Below, in pieces: positions 1-9,752 of a DNA stretch of 64,000 nucleotides. The notes beneath the pieces were generated by a model, which saw only the letters and a list, made by a program, of their open reading frames with translations, searched no databases and was not told the DNA's origin. Location: NCBI RefSeq assembly GCF_001315015.1, contig NZ_CP012916.1, positions 450,001-514,000 of the forward strand, read 5' to 3'. Within the stretch, counting starts at the first letter, position 1, and every line of letters begins with the position of its first letter. The position numbers and the translations under genes are program-made. Source of the DNA: Azospirillum brasilense. Lineage in GTDB: Bacteria > Pseudomonadota > Alphaproteobacteria > Azospirillales > Azospirillaceae.

Positions 1-1
1 G

Positions 2-847
2 GTGATCCGGTCAAGCCTGTTCGAGGCGGGGAACGCCGCCGGCGTGCCGGTCTCGGTGATGATGGCGCTGATCCGCGACTACTCCTACGACGTGGACTTC
101 CAGCGCGACCTTCAGCCGGGCGACCGCTTCGAGGTCCTGTATGAGCGGCTGGTCACCGCCGACGGCAAGAACGCCGGCGAAGGCGACGTGCTCTACGCCG
201 CGCTGGTGTTGAGCGGCAAGGAGTACCCGATCTACCGGCACAAGAGCCGGGACGGCCGCATTGACTATTACAACCGCGATGGGGAGAGCATCCGCCGTGC
301 CCTGCTGCGCACGCCGATCGACGGCGCACGCATCACCTCGGGCTTCGGGATGCGCCACCACCCGATCCTCGGCTTCAGCAAGATGCACAAGGGCATGGAT
401 TTCGGCGCGCCGACCGGCACACCGATCTACGCCGCGGGCGGCGGTGTGGTCGAGGAAGTCGGGCCGAACGGCGCCTACGGCAACTACATCCGCATCCGCC
501 ACAACACCCAGATCGCCACGGCCTACGCCCATCTGAGCCGCATCGCCAAGGGCACGCGCCGCGGCGCCCGCGTCGACCAGGGCGACGTCATCGGCTATGT
601 CGGGACCACTGGCCGATCCACCGGGCCGCACCTGCATTACGAGGTGCTGAAGGGCGGCCAGCAGATCAACCCGAAAAGCATCGACCTGCCAACCGGCGAC
701 AAGCTGGAAGGCCGTGAACTGCAAGCCTTCGAGCAGACGGTGCGATCGCTGGAGAAGAGCTTCGAGCAGGCGCGCAGCGGCCTCCAGCTCGCCCGCACCC
801 CAGGCCCTCATGAGGACAAGGGCTGCACCAAGGCAACCACCTGCTGA
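2..847 (+). CDS. M23 family metallopeptidase, 5' end outside window
   Basis: This is the C-terminal 281 residues of a zinc peptidase of the M23/LytM family, which cleave peptidoglycan cross-bridges in the periplasm. The frame is still open at the window edge, so the true start and any signal peptide or membrane anchor lie upstream. The visible N-terminal part (about residues 1-100) resembles the spacer domain that precedes M23 in OapA/MepM-like proteins. The catalytic domain follows at about 110-225, with the zinc ligands in HKGMD and HLHYE and the second His in AYAHL. The last 50 residues are a charged tail ending TTC. The gene converges on the small gene at 861-1034 with 13 nt between them. 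A divisome or envelope-remodelling role is inference from the family. Confidence 0.9.
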   Translation: MIRSSLFEAGNAAGVPVSVMMALIRDYSYDVDFQRDLQPGDRFEVLYERLVTADGKNAGEGDVLYAALVLSGKEYPIYRHKSRDGRIDYYNRDGESIRRALLRTPIDGARITSGFGMRHHPILGFSKMHKGMDFGAPTGTPIYAAGGGVVEEVGPNGAYGNYIRIRHNTQIATAYAHLSRIAKGTRRGARVDQGDVIGYVGTTGRSTGPHLHYEVLKGGQQINPKSIDLPTGDKLEGRELQAFEQTVRSLEKSFEQARSGLQLARTPGPHEDKGCTKATTC

Positions 848-860
848 GACGCCGCCTCTC

Positions 861-1034
861 CTACTCCTGGTGAAGAAAACGGCGAATGGCGTTGGCGAGG
901 ATCTGGACGCCCTTTTCCTCGTCATCCGCCATCTTACGGAGACGGTCGCGCATGGCCTGAACCTGCGGCTTCATCTGGGCCGCTTTGGCGATGGCCAGTT
1001 GCGCCTCTTCCGGTTTCATGTCGCCTTTGGCCAT
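861..1034 (-). CDS. Small conserved-looking protein, 57 aa, function unknown
   Basis: A 57-residue, highly charged protein starting MAKGDMKPEEAQ and ending RRFLHQE. The start is chosen because a strong ribosome binding site (GGAGGGAG) lies 6 nt before this ATG; the longer frame to 1334 only shadows the neighbouring gene. It has no signal peptide or membrane segment and is predicted by eye to be almost entirely helical. It lies 79 nt downstream of the FemAB-like gene in the same direction and may be the last gene of the motA unit. I do not recognise the family. Confidence 0.65.
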   Translation of the reverse strand: MAKGDMKPEEAQLAIAKAAQMKPQVQAMRDRLRKMADDEEKGVQILANAIRRFLHQE

Positions 1035-1113
1035 GGCGTGCTCCCTCCGCTTGCGATCAGGATGAGACAGTCGGCGCCGTGTTGCAACGGCACTCGATAA
1101 ATCGAAGCGGGCT

Positions 1114-2106
1114 TCAGCGAAACAGGCCGACGCTTTCCACCGCCTGACCGCCGGTCCCCAACTTGAACTCCGTGACGCCCGGCGCGCTGTCCGGATTGAT
1201 GCCGCCGAGGTCGAGCCAGCCCACGCCGCGCGCCTTGAGCGCCAGAGCCGCCCGCCACAGCACCAGCCGCATCGCCCCGCTCTTACGCCCCGACTCGCTG
1301 GACCAGCCGACTTGGTAGGTAGCCGAGCCGCCATGCATGTAGAAGAGGGCGCTCGCCGCTGGAGCCGCCCTGTTGGAACGGCTTTCCAGAGCGGCGACCA
1401 TCAGCACCCCATCGCCCTTCCCGCCACCTTTCAGCAGCCCGTTGCGGATGCGCACGGCCAGCGCGCCGGTCATCGGGCGGAACTGCTTGGTCTGGGCCTG
1501 CTCATGTTCCTGCTTCATCAGCCAGGGCAGGTTCTTGGCCTCCCAGTCGAGGTCGATGACCAGACCGGCCTTCTCCGCCCCCTTGAGACGCTGGCGCCAG
1601 TCGCGGGCCATCGCGGCCCGCAGATCCTCCTCGCCGAGTGACAGGTCGAGCCAGACCGTGCGGTAGCCGGGGCCGAAGCGGCGGAAACCGCAGCGGCGCA
1701 GCATCGCCTCGGCCTCCGGCCCAGCGGCCAGTTCGGGAAGCAGACTGGCCCGGCTGAGCGGGTTGTCGGGGCAGGCCCGGCGCAGCACGTGGAAGACCGC
1801 TTCCTGGGTCGCCAAGTCCGGCTCTATTCCGTCGAGCCACAACGGGCCGCGGTGGATCTGGCGCTGGTGGAACAGGCGAAGCGTGCGCCGCTCCAGAAGC
1901 TGGACGATCCCGATGGGCGTACCGTCGCGCCGGATCAGGCCGAGCCGAGGCACAAAGCCATGGGTGCGCCCCATGGCGCCGGCGTAGGCGAAGCACTGCG
2001 GCAGGGTGGAGCGGGGAACGCGGGCGAAGAGCGAAGCCCACTCCCCCACCGTCCCCTCGTTCCACAGGATGGTGACAGCGCCTTCGGAGGAGGTCGGGGA
2101 CGGCAT
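1114..2106 (-). CDS. FemAB/GNAT-like acyltransferase
   Basis: A 330-residue protein that looks like the FemAB-related GNAT fold (Acetyltransf_6 type), in which an acyl or aminoacyl group is moved to an amine. Supporting features are the early RLGLIRRDGTPIG segment, the central basic region RDWRQRLKGAEKAG and the C-terminal YMHGG...YQVGWSSE...LVLWRAALALKARG...LDLGGINPD block, which matches the arrangement of FemX/PEP-CTERM FemAB proteins. Its start lies 14 nt after the motA stop, so the two are probably co-transcribed. No substrate can be read from sequence. Cell-wall or exopolysaccharide modification is the usual family role and is only inference here. Confidence 0.75.
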   Translation of the reverse strand: MPSPTSSEGAVTILWNEGTVGEWASLFARVPRSTLPQCFAYAGAMGRTHGFVPRLGLIRRDGTPIGIVQLLERRTLRLFHQRQIHRGPLWLDGIEPDLATQEAVFHVLRRACPDNPLSRASLLPELAAGPEAEAMLRRCGFRRFGPGYRTVWLDLSLGEEDLRAAMARDWRQRLKGAEKAGLVIDLDWEAKNLPWLMKQEHEQAQTKQFRPMTGALAVRIRNGLLKGGGKGDGVLMVAALESRSNRAAPAASALFYMHGGSATYQVGWSSESGRKSGAMRLVLWRAALALKARGVGWLDLGGINPDSAPGVTEFKLGTGGQAVESVGLFR

Positions 2107-2120
2107 GGGCTGGTCCGGCG

Positions 2121-2981
2121 TCAGGCGGGCGGCAGGGCCGATGTGGCCTCTTCCAACTGGGCGAAGCTTGGTCGGTATTCGGGCTCCAGCACGTTTCGAG
2201 AGTATTCGACCGAAATGGCCGGAGCGTAGCCGGACAAATGCGCGATCAGCCCGATTTTCATCGCCTGATAGTATTTCCCTTCGGCGTGGTAGATGTTCTT
2301 CAAGCCGCTGGCGATCGGCGCCAGGAAGCCGTAGGCGACGAGAATGCCGGTGAAGGTGCCGACCAGCGCGCCGCCGATCAGCTTGCCCAGGACCTCCGGC
2401 GGCTCGGTGATCGACCCCATGGTGTGAATCACGCCCAGCACCGCCGCGACGATGCCCAGCGCCGGAACGGCGTCGGCGACCGCCTGGATGGCGTCGGCGA
2501 TCCTCTGATGCTCGTGGTGCATGGTCTCGATGTCCTCGTCCATCAGGTCGACCAGCTCGTGCGGGTTGTCGGCCCCCAGCGACATCAGACGCAGATAGGT
2601 GCAGAGGAAGGATATGGCGTGGTGGTCGCCGTAGAATTTTGGAAACTGCTGGAAGAGTGGTGAATCCTCGGGTTTCTCGATGTGCTGTTCGAGGGCGAGC
2701 AGCCCCTTGGTCTTCGCGATCTTGAAGACCTGATACATCATGGTGAGAAGTTCGAGGAAATCATCCTTTTTGTATTTTGGCCCTTTGAAGAGGTGGCCGA
2801 GTTCCTTGCCTGTGTGTGTGACCACCGCTTTTGGATTGCCGATCAGGAACGCGCCGGCGGCGGAGCCCAGGATGATCATGAACTCGAAGGGCATCCACAG
2901 CACGCCCAGGTGACCGCCACCCAGGACGTAGCCCCCGAAGACGCTGAACACTACGACGCCGAAGCCGATCATCACGAACAT
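2121..2981 (-). CDS. motA: Flagellar motor stator protein MotA
   Basis: MotA is the proton-channel stator subunit that couples ion flow to flagellar rotation in the inner membrane. The 286-residue length fits the family. Four membrane segments are visible, two at the N-terminus (about residues 1-50) and two around 165-230. The cytoplasmic loop carries the charged residues that contact the rotor (TYLRLMSLGADNPHELVDLMDED), and the proline-containing channel helix is VPALGIVAAVLGVIHTMG. A good Shine-Dalgarno (GGAGG) precedes the ATG. No motB is in the window, so the partner is encoded elsewhere or beyond another gene. The downstream neighbour on the same strand is the FemAB-like gene. Confidence 0.95.
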   Translation of the reverse strand: MFVMIGFGVVVFSVFGGYVLGGGHLGVLWMPFEFMIILGSAAGAFLIGNPKAVVTHTGKELGHLFKGPKYKKDDFLELLTMMYQVFKIAKTKGLLALEQHIEKPEDSPLFQQFPKFYGDHHAISFLCTYLRLMSLGADNPHELVDLMDEDIETMHHEHQRIADAIQAVADAVPALGIVAAVLGVIHTMGSITEPPEVLGKLIGGALVGTFTGILVAYGFLAPIASGLKNIYHAEGKYYQAMKIGLIAHLSGYAPAISVEYSRNVLEPEYRPSFAQLEEATSALPPA

Positions 2982-3199
2982 GTCTTCCGTCCTCCAGCGT
3001 CATTTTCCGTGCCTTGGCCGGCCCGCTCCGCGGAAAGCCGGTCAGGCGGGGATGCTTGCGTTCTGCCGGCCCAGTGACGCAGCAATCCCTTGAGTTTTTG
3101 TAAATCACCCGGCGTCGGACGCGATCCTAGCCGTGACAAAGGATCGTGTCACGAAAGGAGTACCCGAAAAGCACCCCGCCGCAGCCGCATGCGCAAAAG

Positions 3200-3229
3200 A
3201 AAAGGGACCGCCCGTGGGCGGTCCCTTTT
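3200..3229 (-). terminator. Rho-independent terminator of pckG
   Basis: A perfect 10-bp stem (GGGACCGCCC / GGGCGGTCCC) with a 2-nt loop lies 32 nt after the PEP carboxykinase stop. Read on the minus strand it is followed by TTTTCTTTTG. The plus strand also has a short T run, so it may act in both directions. Confidence 0.9.
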
Positions 3230-3260
3230 CACACGCTCGGACGATCCGGCGCCGGCCCGA

Positions 3261-5084
3261 TCAGCCGATCCGCCAAGTGTCCGGAGCCTCCTCCAGACGC
3301 TTGAGGAGCGCCACGCGCTGCTGCTCGATTTCGTCCGGCAGGTGGCTGCCGAAGCGGTTGAACAGCTCCTCCTGGTCCCTGGCCTCGGCCTCGGCTTCCT
3401 TCCGGTCGATGTCCATGATCTTCCGGAACTTGTCCTCGGCGAAATCCAGACCGGCCCAATTCAGGTCCTGGTAGCGCGGCATGTAGCCGAACGGGCTCTC
3501 CGCCGCATCGACCGCACGGCCGCGGACGCGGTCGACGATCCAGCGCAGGACGCGCATGTTGTCGCCAAAGCCCGGCCAGACGAACTTGCCGTTCTCGTCC
3601 TTGCGGAACCAGTTGACGCGGTAGATGCGCGGCAGGTTCTCCACCTTGCCTTCCATCGCCAGCCAATGGTTCCAGTAGTCGGCCATGTTGTAGCCGCAGA
3701 AGGGCAGCATGGCGAAGGGGTCGCGGCGGATGGCGGCCTGGCCCACGGCGGCGGCGGTCGCCTCCGAGCCCATGGTCGCCGCCCAGTAGACGCCCTCGCG
3801 CCAGTTGTAGGCCTCGAACACCAGCGGGAAGGTCTTGGACAGGCGGCCGCCGAAGATGAAGGCGGAGATCGGAACGCCCGCCGGGTCTTCCCAGGCCGGA
3901 TCGATCGACGGGCACTGCGCCGCCGGGGCGGTGAAGCGCGAGTTCGGGTGCGCCGCGGGGCGGCCCGACGCCGGGGTCCAGTCGTTGCCCTGCCAGTCGA
4001 TGAGGTGGGCCGGCGTCTCGTCGGTCAGGCCTTCCCACCACACGTCGCCGTCGTCGGTCAGCGCGACGTTGGTGAAGATGACGTTGGCGTTCAGCGTCTT
4101 CAGCGCGTTCGGGTTCGACTTGATGCTGGTGCCCGGCGCCACGCCGAAAAAGCCGGCCTCCGGGTTGATGGCGCGCAGCGTGCCGTCCGGCTGCGGCTTC
4201 ACCCAGGCGATGTCGTCACCGATGGTGCGGACCTTCCAGCCTTCGAACTCGGCCGGGGGGACCAGCATGGCGAAGTTGGTCTTGCCGCAGGCCGACGGGA
4301 AGGCGGCGGCGACGTAGGTCTTCTCGCCCTCCGGGCTTTCCACGCCGAGGATCAGCATGTGCTCGGCCAGCCAGCCCTGCTCACGGCCCATCGAGGAGGC
4401 GATGCGCAGCGCGAAGCACTTCTTGCCGAGCAGGGCGTTGCCGCCGTAGCCCGAGCCGAAGGAGACGATCGAGTGATCGGCCGGGAAATGGACGATGTAC
4501 TTGTGATCGGCGTTGCACGGCCACGCCACGTCCGGCTGGCCGGGCTCCAGCGGCGCGCCGATGGAGTGCAGGCAGGGCACGAAGTCGCCGTCGCCCAGGA
4601 TGTCCAGCACCTTCTGACCCATGCGGGTCATCATGCGCATGTTCACCGCGACGTACGGGCTGTCGGAGATCTGCACGCCGATGTGCGCGATGTCCGAGCC
4701 CAGCGGCCCCATGCTGAAGGGCACCACATACATGGTGCGGCCCCGCATGCAGCCCTCGAACAGGCCGTCCAGCTTTGCCCTCATCTCGGCCGGGGCGACC
4801 CAGTTGTTGGTCGGGCCGGCATCCTCCTTGCGCTCGGAGCAGATGAAGGTCCGGTCCTCGACGCGGGCGACGTCGCCCGGATCGGAACGGCAGAGGTAGG
4901 AGTTCGGGCGCTTGGCCTCGTTCAGCTTGATGAAGGTACCCGATTCCACCATCTCGGCGCACAGGCGGTCGTATTCCTCCTGCGATCCGTCACACCAGTG
5001 CACCCGTTCGGGCTTGCACTTGTTTGCGATCTCCTCGACCCAGGCCAGGAGCTTCTTGTTCCGCGTGCGCGTTGTTCCGGTCAT
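3261..5084 (-). CDS. pckG: Phosphoenolpyruvate carboxykinase (GTP)
   Basis: This enzyme converts oxaloacetate and GTP to phosphoenolpyruvate, CO2 and GDP, the first committed step of gluconeogenesis from organic acids. The 607-residue length and motifs are those of the GTP-type family, not the ATP-type. They include the kinase-1a loop [12 protein letters not shown] near residue 275, the metal/nucleotide motif around GDDIAWV, and the [12 protein letters not shown] and [10 protein letters not shown] region. The ATG is preceded by a purine-rich AGAGGCAAAGG. The gene stands alone with its own terminator and a hairpin-rich upstream region. In many Alphaproteobacteria an ATP-type pckA sits beside chvI/chvG; here the GTP type occupies that neighbourhood. 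Confidence 0.96.
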   Translation of the reverse strand: MTGTTRTRNKKLLAWVEEIANKCKPERVHWCDGSQEEYDRLCAEMVESGTFIKLNEAKRPNSYLCRSDPGDVARVEDRTFICSERKEDAGPTNNWVAPAEMRAKLDGLFEGCMRGRTMYVVPFSMGPLGSDIAHIGVQISDSPYVAVNMRMMTRMGQKVLDILGDGDFVPCLHSIGAPLEPGQPDVAWPCNADHKYIVHFPADHSIVSFGSGYGGNALLGKKCFALRIASSMGREQGWLAEHMLILGVESPEGEKTYVAAAFPSACGKTNFAMLVPPAEFEGWKVRTIGDDIAWVKPQPDGTLRAINPEAGFFGVAPGTSIKSNPNALKTLNANVIFTNVALTDDGDVWWEGLTDETPAHLIDWQGNDWTPASGRPAAHPNSRFTAPAAQCPSIDPAWEDPAGVPISAFIFGGRLSKTFPLVFEAYNWREGVYWAATMGSEATAAAVGQAAIRRDPFAMLPFCGYNMADYWNHWLAMEGKVENLPRIYRVNWFRKDENGKFVWPGFGDNMRVLRWIVDRVRGRAVDAAESPFGYMPRYQDLNWAGLDFAEDKFRKIMDIDRKEAEAEARDQEELFNRFGSHLPDEIEQQRVALLKRLEEAPDTWRIG

Positions 5085-5419
5085 CCTTTGCCTCTCAACT
5101 CGTCTCCGGGTTCGCCGCCCCCATGGAATGCGGGGGCCGGTGCCCGGAGGTCTGGACGGCTGGCCTTTTCGACCCTTATCGAAGCCGTCCTTGTTCGGTG
5201 GCGGTGTCGTTCCGCCGGCTCAAACCACCGCAGCCCGGCCCGCAGGCCGGACAGCGGTCATCCCGACGCGCCCCCCGGGCGCGCCCGATGTCCTGATTGG
5301 CAAGAGAGGGGTGGCCCCAAGGCCACAAACCCAAAACGGCAACGGGTCGGTCCGTTATGGTCCACTGACGTTTTCTCCTGGTTGCTCTTTTTCGCGCGCC
5401 GCTTGCCGCGGCGTCGTGG
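5085..5419. other. Hairpin-rich 335-nt region between hugZ-like gene and pckG
   Basis: This gap holds no convincing gene but has four clear inverted repeats: GCCCCC/GGGGGC at 5117-5137, CCGGCC/GGCCGG at 5235-5250, GCGCCC/GGGCGC at 5268-5282 and GTGGCC/GGCCAC at 5311-5326. The last could help end transcription of the HugZ-like gene, and the others would lie in the pckG promoter or leader. None is followed by a T run on the minus strand. The longer frames here are shadows. Confidence 0.5.
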
Positions 5420-6313
5420 TTAGCCGTCACGATCATTCGATTCCACCGGCGAATCCACCGGGTCGCCCGCCGCGCCGGGCGCGCTGCCGGGCGCGCTCTG
5501 GCGGGCCTGGCGAGCGAGCCCGGCGAGAGTGACCCTAGCGTCCCCGGGGTTTTCCACGCTGTGATCGAAATCAACCCGCGCCATTTCGCCGCTGCGGCGC
5601 AGGTCGCAGCCGTCGGGGTCGATTCCGGTCATCGCCCACGGCTCGGCGCCATCGGCGGACCGTCCGGCCAGAACCGTTGCGTACAGCCGCAAGGCGTCGG
5701 CGTGGTCGGCGTTCATGTGGCTCAGGATGGCGCCCTCGGCCTCGGCCAGTGCCGCGGGGATGCTGGGCAGCAGCAGGTCCGCGCGGTCGAGCCACCGCAC
5801 CCGGCCGAAGCCGGCCACCAGATGGGCGCGCTCCACCGACACGGCGTAGACGCTGAAATCGGCGAAACCGGCGTAGAGCGCGGCACCGGGATGGCGCGCC
5901 AGGAAGCGGGCACGATGGCGCGGCTCCTCCGAGCGCTCGGCCCGCCCGAGAACGGACAGCCGCGGCCCGGAGAGCGGCTCCGCCAGCCCCGCCGTTCCGT
6001 CGAACAGCAGGCCGACGCGCGGATCCCGCACGATGTTCTTCGTGTGGTCCGCGAGCGTGGAGAGCAGGAGAAGGGGCGTGCCGTCGAGGTCGAAGGCCAC
6101 CTGGACCAGAGAGGGATAAGGCCAGCCGCCCCGGCCATTGTGCTGGTCGCCAGCTTGGCCGTCGTCCCCGCGCAGAGCGGTGGACAGCGCCGCCAGGCCG
6201 GCACCCCGCATCAGGCGCCTTGCGGCACCTTCCGTTCGGCCGCCGACGTCTGATGACGCCGCGGCGCCCGGCCCCGATGGGGTCGGACGGATGGGGGACT
6301 CGTCGGAACTCAT
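5420..6313 (-). CDS. HugZ-like heme-utilisation / pyridoxamine oxidase-fold protein
   Basis: A 297-residue protein with a split-barrel flavin/heme-binding fold (about residues 35-185; motifs HTKNIVRDPRVGLLFDG and RFLARHPGAALYAGFADF). It is followed by a DUF2470-type C-terminal domain with the histidine-rich AILSHMNADHADALRLYA. This two-domain layout is that of HugZ/HutZ heme-degrading or heme-storage proteins. I place the start at MSSDESP, because the upstream residues of the longer frame look non-coding. The N-terminal 35 residues and the last 30 are low-complexity and Pro/Ala/Ser-rich. No heme uptake genes are adjacent, so an iron role is inference from the family. Confidence 0.82.
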   Translation of the reverse strand: MSSDESPIRPTPSGPGAAASSDVGGRTEGAARRLMRGAGLAALSTALRGDDGQAGDQHNGRGGWPYPSLVQVAFDLDGTPLLLLSTLADHTKNIVRDPRVGLLFDGTAGLAEPLSGPRLSVLGRAERSEEPRHRARFLARHPGAALYAGFADFSVYAVSVERAHLVAGFGRVRWLDRADLLLPSIPAALAEAEGAILSHMNADHADALRLYATVLAGRSADGAEPWAMTGIDPDGCDLRRSGEMARVDFDHSVENPGDARVTLAGLARQARQSAPGSAPGAAGDPVDSPVESNDRDG

Positions 6314-6540
6314 GCCCTGAAACGAATGCGTTCTCCCGCGCAGCACCGTTTCCCCGGCGCCGCATTGGTGCCATATTGGCCCAGACAAATAGGTTGGGAA
6401 AAGCGAAAAGTTGGCTTTTCATGCCTTTGCGCCGCCCGTAGGTCGTCGTGGAGCATTCGGAAAGCCCGCATTTCGAAATAAGACGAAACCATTCTTCCGT
6501 AGTAAGCGACATCAACGGGCCGGCTATCCGCTTCAGTTGG

Positions 6541-6556
6541 CCGCCGGCACCGGCGG
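6541..6556. repeat. Perfect 7-bp inverted repeat upstream of chvI
   Basis: CCGCCGG-CA-CCGGCGG lies 39 bp before the chvI ATG. It could be an operator, for example for ChvI autoregulation, or a leader hairpin. A second small hairpin, GAAAAG-TTGG-CTTTTC, lies at about 6404-6419 in the same divergent intergenic region. Confidence 0.45.
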
Positions 6557-6595
6557 TTGCCGAAAACGGGGTGTGTGATTGGGAACGCGAACGAC

Positions 6596-7291
6596 ATGTC
6601 TCACACCGTAGCGTTGGTGGACGACGACCGGAACATCCTGACCTCCATTGCCATGGCGCTGGAAGCGGAGGGGTTCGAGGTCCGCACCTACACCGACGGC
6701 GCCGAAGCGCTGCGCGGCCTGACCCAGCGCCCGCCGGACCTTGCCGTGCTGGACATCAAGATGCCGCGCATGGATGGGATGGAACTGCTGCAGCGCCTGC
6801 GCCAGACCAGCCATCTGCCGGTCATCTTCCTGACCAGCAAGGACGACGAGGTCGACGAGCTGATGGGTCTGCGCATGGGCGCGGACGACTACATCAAGAA
6901 GCCCTTCTCGCAACGCCTGCTGGTTGAGCGCATCCGCACCCTGCTGCGGCGCGAGGCGGCGACTCGCGACAAGACCGCGCCGGAACCCGGCGTGCTGCTG
7001 ACCCGCGGCCCGCTGGTCATGGACGGCGCCCGCCATTCCTGCACCTGGAAGGGCCAGCCCATCGACCTGACGGTGACGGAATTCCTTCTGGTGAAGGCGC
7101 TGGCCCAGCGCCCCGGCCATGTGAAGAGCCGCGATCAACTCATGGACGCCGCCTACGGCGAGAACGTCTATGTCGACGACCGCACCATCGACAGCCACAT
7201 CAAGCGGCTCCGCAAGAAGTTCAAGGCCATTGATTCCGACTTTGCGCAGATCGAAACGCTCTATGGCGTCGGTTACCGATACAGGGAGTGA
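6596..7291 (+). CDS. chvI: Two-component response regulator ChvI
   Basis: A 231-residue OmpR-family DNA-binding regulator. The receiver domain (about 1-120) has the acidic pair at residues 10-11, the phospho-acceptor Asp53 in [10 protein letters not shown] and the conserved Lys in YIKKPF. The winged helix follows at about 140-230, with [11 protein letters not shown] and the recognition segment [16 protein letters not shown] ending VGYRYRE. The ATG at 6596 is chosen because the receiver begins immediately ([11 protein letters not shown]). The chvG start overlaps its end by 29 nt. ChvI/ChvG pairs in Alphaproteobacteria govern envelope stress, acid response, exopolysaccharide and motility. Assignment to ChvI rests on both sequence and the conserved hprK/PTS neighbourhood. 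Confidence 0.93.
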   Translation: MSHTVALVDDDRNILTSIAMALEAEGFEVRTYTDGAEALRGLTQRPPDLAVLDIKMPRMDGMELLQRLRQTSHLPVIFLTSKDDEVDELMGLRMGADDYIKKPFSQRLLVERIRTLLRREAATRDKTAPEPGVLLTRGPLVMDGARHSCTWKGQPIDLTVTEFLLVKALAQRPGHVKSRDQLMDAAYGENVYVDDRTIDSHIKRLRKKFKAIDSDFAQIETLYGVGYRYRE

Positions 7292-9020
7292 GGTCCGCGC
7301 GCCGGACCACGCCCCTTCCCCACCCGTCAAGCCCGGCGCCGCGCCGCGCGCCGCGTCCCGACGCCGGGTGCGCGGCGTGCCGTCGCCGCTGACTCTGCGG
7401 ATTCTCGCCGTCAACGTGCTGGCGCTGCTGCTGCTGGTCGGCGCCCTGCTCTATCTCGGCCGCTACCAGGACCGGCTGGTCCAGGCGGAGCTGGACGCGC
7501 TGGAGACGGAGGCGCGCATCTTCGCCTCCGCGCTCGGCGAGGGCGCCGTGCAGCGGGCCGCCGACGAGCCGGAGCCTGGCCAGGAAAGCTACGAGCTGTC
7601 GCCGGAATTGGGACGCCAGATGATCCGCCGGCTGGCGCTGGCGACGGAGACGCACACCCGGCTCTACGGCCCGGACGGGCGGCTGCTCTCGGACAGCCGC
7701 GTGCTGACCGGCTCCCCCGGCAAGATCGAGATCCAGGAGCTGCCGCTGCCGCCCTCCGGCGACCCGGTCTCGCGCGCGGTCAACGAGTTCTACGCCCGCT
7801 TCATCGACGTGGTGCCGAGCCGGGAAAATCTGCCGCTCTACCGCGAGCCGCCGGGCCATGCCGCCGAATCGGCCGCCCCGCCGCCCAACGTGGAGCGCGC
7901 GCTGGCCGGCGAGAACAGCGCGACGGTGTGGCGCCTGGCCTCCCCGGTCGCCCGCTCCAACATGCTGCTGACGGTCGCCGTTCCGGTCCAGCGCTACAAG
8001 GAGGTGTTGGGGGCGGTCCTGCTGTCGCGCAGCGGCACGGTGATCGACGAGGCCATCCGGTCGGTGCGCAGCGACATCCTGCGCGTCTTCGCGGTGGCGC
8101 TTCTCGTCACGGTCCTGATGTCGCTCTATCTGGCCGGCACCATCGCCCGGCCCATCCGCAAACTGGCCCAAGCGGCCGATCGGCTGCGCACCGGCCATGG
8201 GCGCCACACCGAGATCCCCGACTTCACCCGCCGCGGCGACGAGATCGGGGAGCTGTCCGGCGTGCTGCGTGACATGACGGCGGCGCTGTGGGCACGCATG
8301 GACGCCATCGAGCGCTTCGCCGCCGACGTCGCCCACGAGATCAAGAACCCGCTGACCTCGCTGCGCAGCGCGGTGGAAACGGTCAGCCGCATCCAGGACC
8401 CGGCCCGCCGCGACAAGCTGATGGCGATCATCGCCGACGACGTGCAACGGCTGGACCGGCTGATCAGCGACATCTCCAACGCCTCGCGCCTGGACGCCGA
8501 GCTGTCGCGTGCCGCGCTGGAGCCGGTGGATGTCGGCGCCATGCTCCGCATGCTCGCCGACATCCACCGCACCACCGCGGAGGAGGAGGATGAGGGCGAT
8601 GGGACGGAAGCCCCGCCGAGCGTCGTCATCGAACCGCCGCGCGGCGGATCGCTGACCGTGAAGGGGTTGGAGGGTCGGCTGACCCAGGTCTTCCAGAATC
8701 TGATCGCCAACGCCTTGTCCTTCTCGCCGCCCGGCGGGCAGGTCCGGCTGACCGCCCGGCGCACCCCGGACGGCGCGGTCGAGGTGACGGTCAGCGACGA
8801 CGGTCCCGGCATTCCGGACGGCAAAGAAGAGGCAATCTTCGAGCGCTTCTACACCGAGCGGCCGGCCGGCGAGAAGTTCGGAACCCATTCCGGCCTCGGC
8901 CTGTCGATCTCCAAACAGATCGTGGAGGCCCACGGCGGCACCATCCGGGCCGACAACCGCCTCGGCCCCGGCGGGGAAACGACAGGCGCCGTCTTCACCG
9001 TGCGCCTGCCCCGACCCTGA
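7263..9020 (+). CDS. chvG: Sensor histidine kinase ChvG
   Basis: A 585-residue membrane kinase partner of ChvI. After a Pro/Arg-rich cytoplasmic N-terminus there is a membrane helix at about 45-67 ([19 protein letters not shown]). A periplasmic sensor domain follows, then a second helix ([18 protein letters not shown]), HAMP, and the H-box [14 protein letters not shown] with His358 as phospho-acceptor. The ATPase domain has the N-box and the DDGPGIPD and [10 protein letters not shown] motifs. The start at 7263 overlaps chvI, indicating translational coupling. The linker before the ATPase domain contains an acidic [10 protein letters not shown] stretch. In related bacteria the periplasmic repressor ExoR controls ChvG; no exoR is in view. 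Confidence 0.93.
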   Translation: MASVTDTGSEVRAPDHAPSPPVKPGAAPRAASRRRVRGVPSPLTLRILAVNVLALLLLVGALLYLGRYQDRLVQAELDALETEARIFASALGEGAVQRAADEPEPGQESYELSPELGRQMIRRLALATETHTRLYGPDGRLLSDSRVLTGSPGKIEIQELPLPPSGDPVSRAVNEFYARFIDVVPSRENLPLYREPPGHAAESAAPPPNVERALAGENSATVWRLASPVARSNMLLTVAVPVQRYKEVLGAVLLSRSGTVIDEAIRSVRSDILRVFAVALLVTVLMSLYLAGTIARPIRKLAQAADRLRTGHGRHTEIPDFTRRGDEIGELSGVLRDMTAALWARMDAIERFAADVAHEIKNPLTSLRSAVETVSRIQDPARRDKLMAIIADDVQRLDRLISDISNASRLDAELSRAALEPVDVGAMLRMLADIHRTTAEEEDEGDGTEAPPSVVIEPPRGGSLTVKGLEGRLTQVFQNLIANALSFSPPGGQVRLTARRTPDGAVEVTVSDDGPGIPDGKEEAIFERFYTERPAGEKFGTHSGLGLSISKQIVEAHGGTIRADNRLGPGGETTGAVFTVRLPRP

Positions 9021-9172
9021 CACTATTCCACAGGGTGGATGCGGCATAGTTGCAATTTGAGAAAAGACGTATGGACAAAGTCGTGGGTGCGGCGGATGCT
9101 CGATTTTGGTCATTCCCGCGCCTGCGACGGCTGGCCTTTCGACAACCGGACGTCACCAACCGGAAGAGGGCC

Positions 9173-9592
9173 ATGTCCGACATCAAGCCCGACCTCACGC
9201 CGTTCGCACCGTACCAGACCGACGAAGCCGCCCCGGCTTCGGCCGCTCCGGCTTCGGCCAGGGTCATCGACTTCCGCCGCTATCGGCTGGCCCGCCTCAT
9301 CAACGACGCCAGCGTCCAGCAGGGCGAATTGGCCCGGATGATGCGGGCATCGGCCAACGAACGGACGCAACTGGCGGAGGCTCTCCAGGGCGCCCAACGT
9401 CATCTGGCGACCATCGCCGACAGCTACACCCATCTGTTGACCCGGCTGGCCCGTGAGAAGGATTTCCGCACCGCCTGCCAGGAGGCGGCCGAACTGGAGG
9501 ACCTGGACGAGATGATCCGGCGGCGCGATGCGCTGGCCAGTGAACTGGCGGACATACGCCGCGCCGTCCGCCCCAATCAGCGCATGGGCTAG
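9173..9592 (+). CDS. Hypothetical helical protein, 139 aa
   Basis: I do not recognise this protein. The ATG at 9173 has a purine-rich GGAAGAGGG just upstream and gives 139 residues. A Pro/Ala-rich N-terminus (about 1-30) precedes a basic segment VIDFRRYRLARLI and then a long, probably coiled-coil stretch of heptad-like leucines and alanines to the end (LAEALQGAQRHL, LEDLDEMIRRRDALASEL). It has no membrane segment or signal peptide. It lies between chvG and hprK in the same direction, 152 nt after chvG. Confidence 0.7.
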   Translation: MSDIKPDLTPFAPYQTDEAAPASAAPASARVIDFRRYRLARLINDASVQQGELARMMRASANERTQLAEALQGAQRHLATIADSYTHLLTRLAREKDFRTACQEAAELEDLDEMIRRRDALASELADIRRAVRPNQRMG

Positions 9593-9752
9593 ACCGCCGG
9601 TTTCGGCCAGTCGCGCTGAAGCCGGGATTTCCACAGCGTTGCGCCGGACATCGCGGTCGCTCCGGCGCATTCGAGGCGTATCGGGCGGGAAAAGGATGCA
9701 TTTTCGGCATCCCATTGACAGAACCGGCGGTACGCCTCACCTTCGCGGGATC

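Noticed and set aside
3090-5423. 777-residue plus-strand frame opposite pckG
   Set aside because: It is antisense to a fully conserved PEP carboxykinase; no motif was seen.
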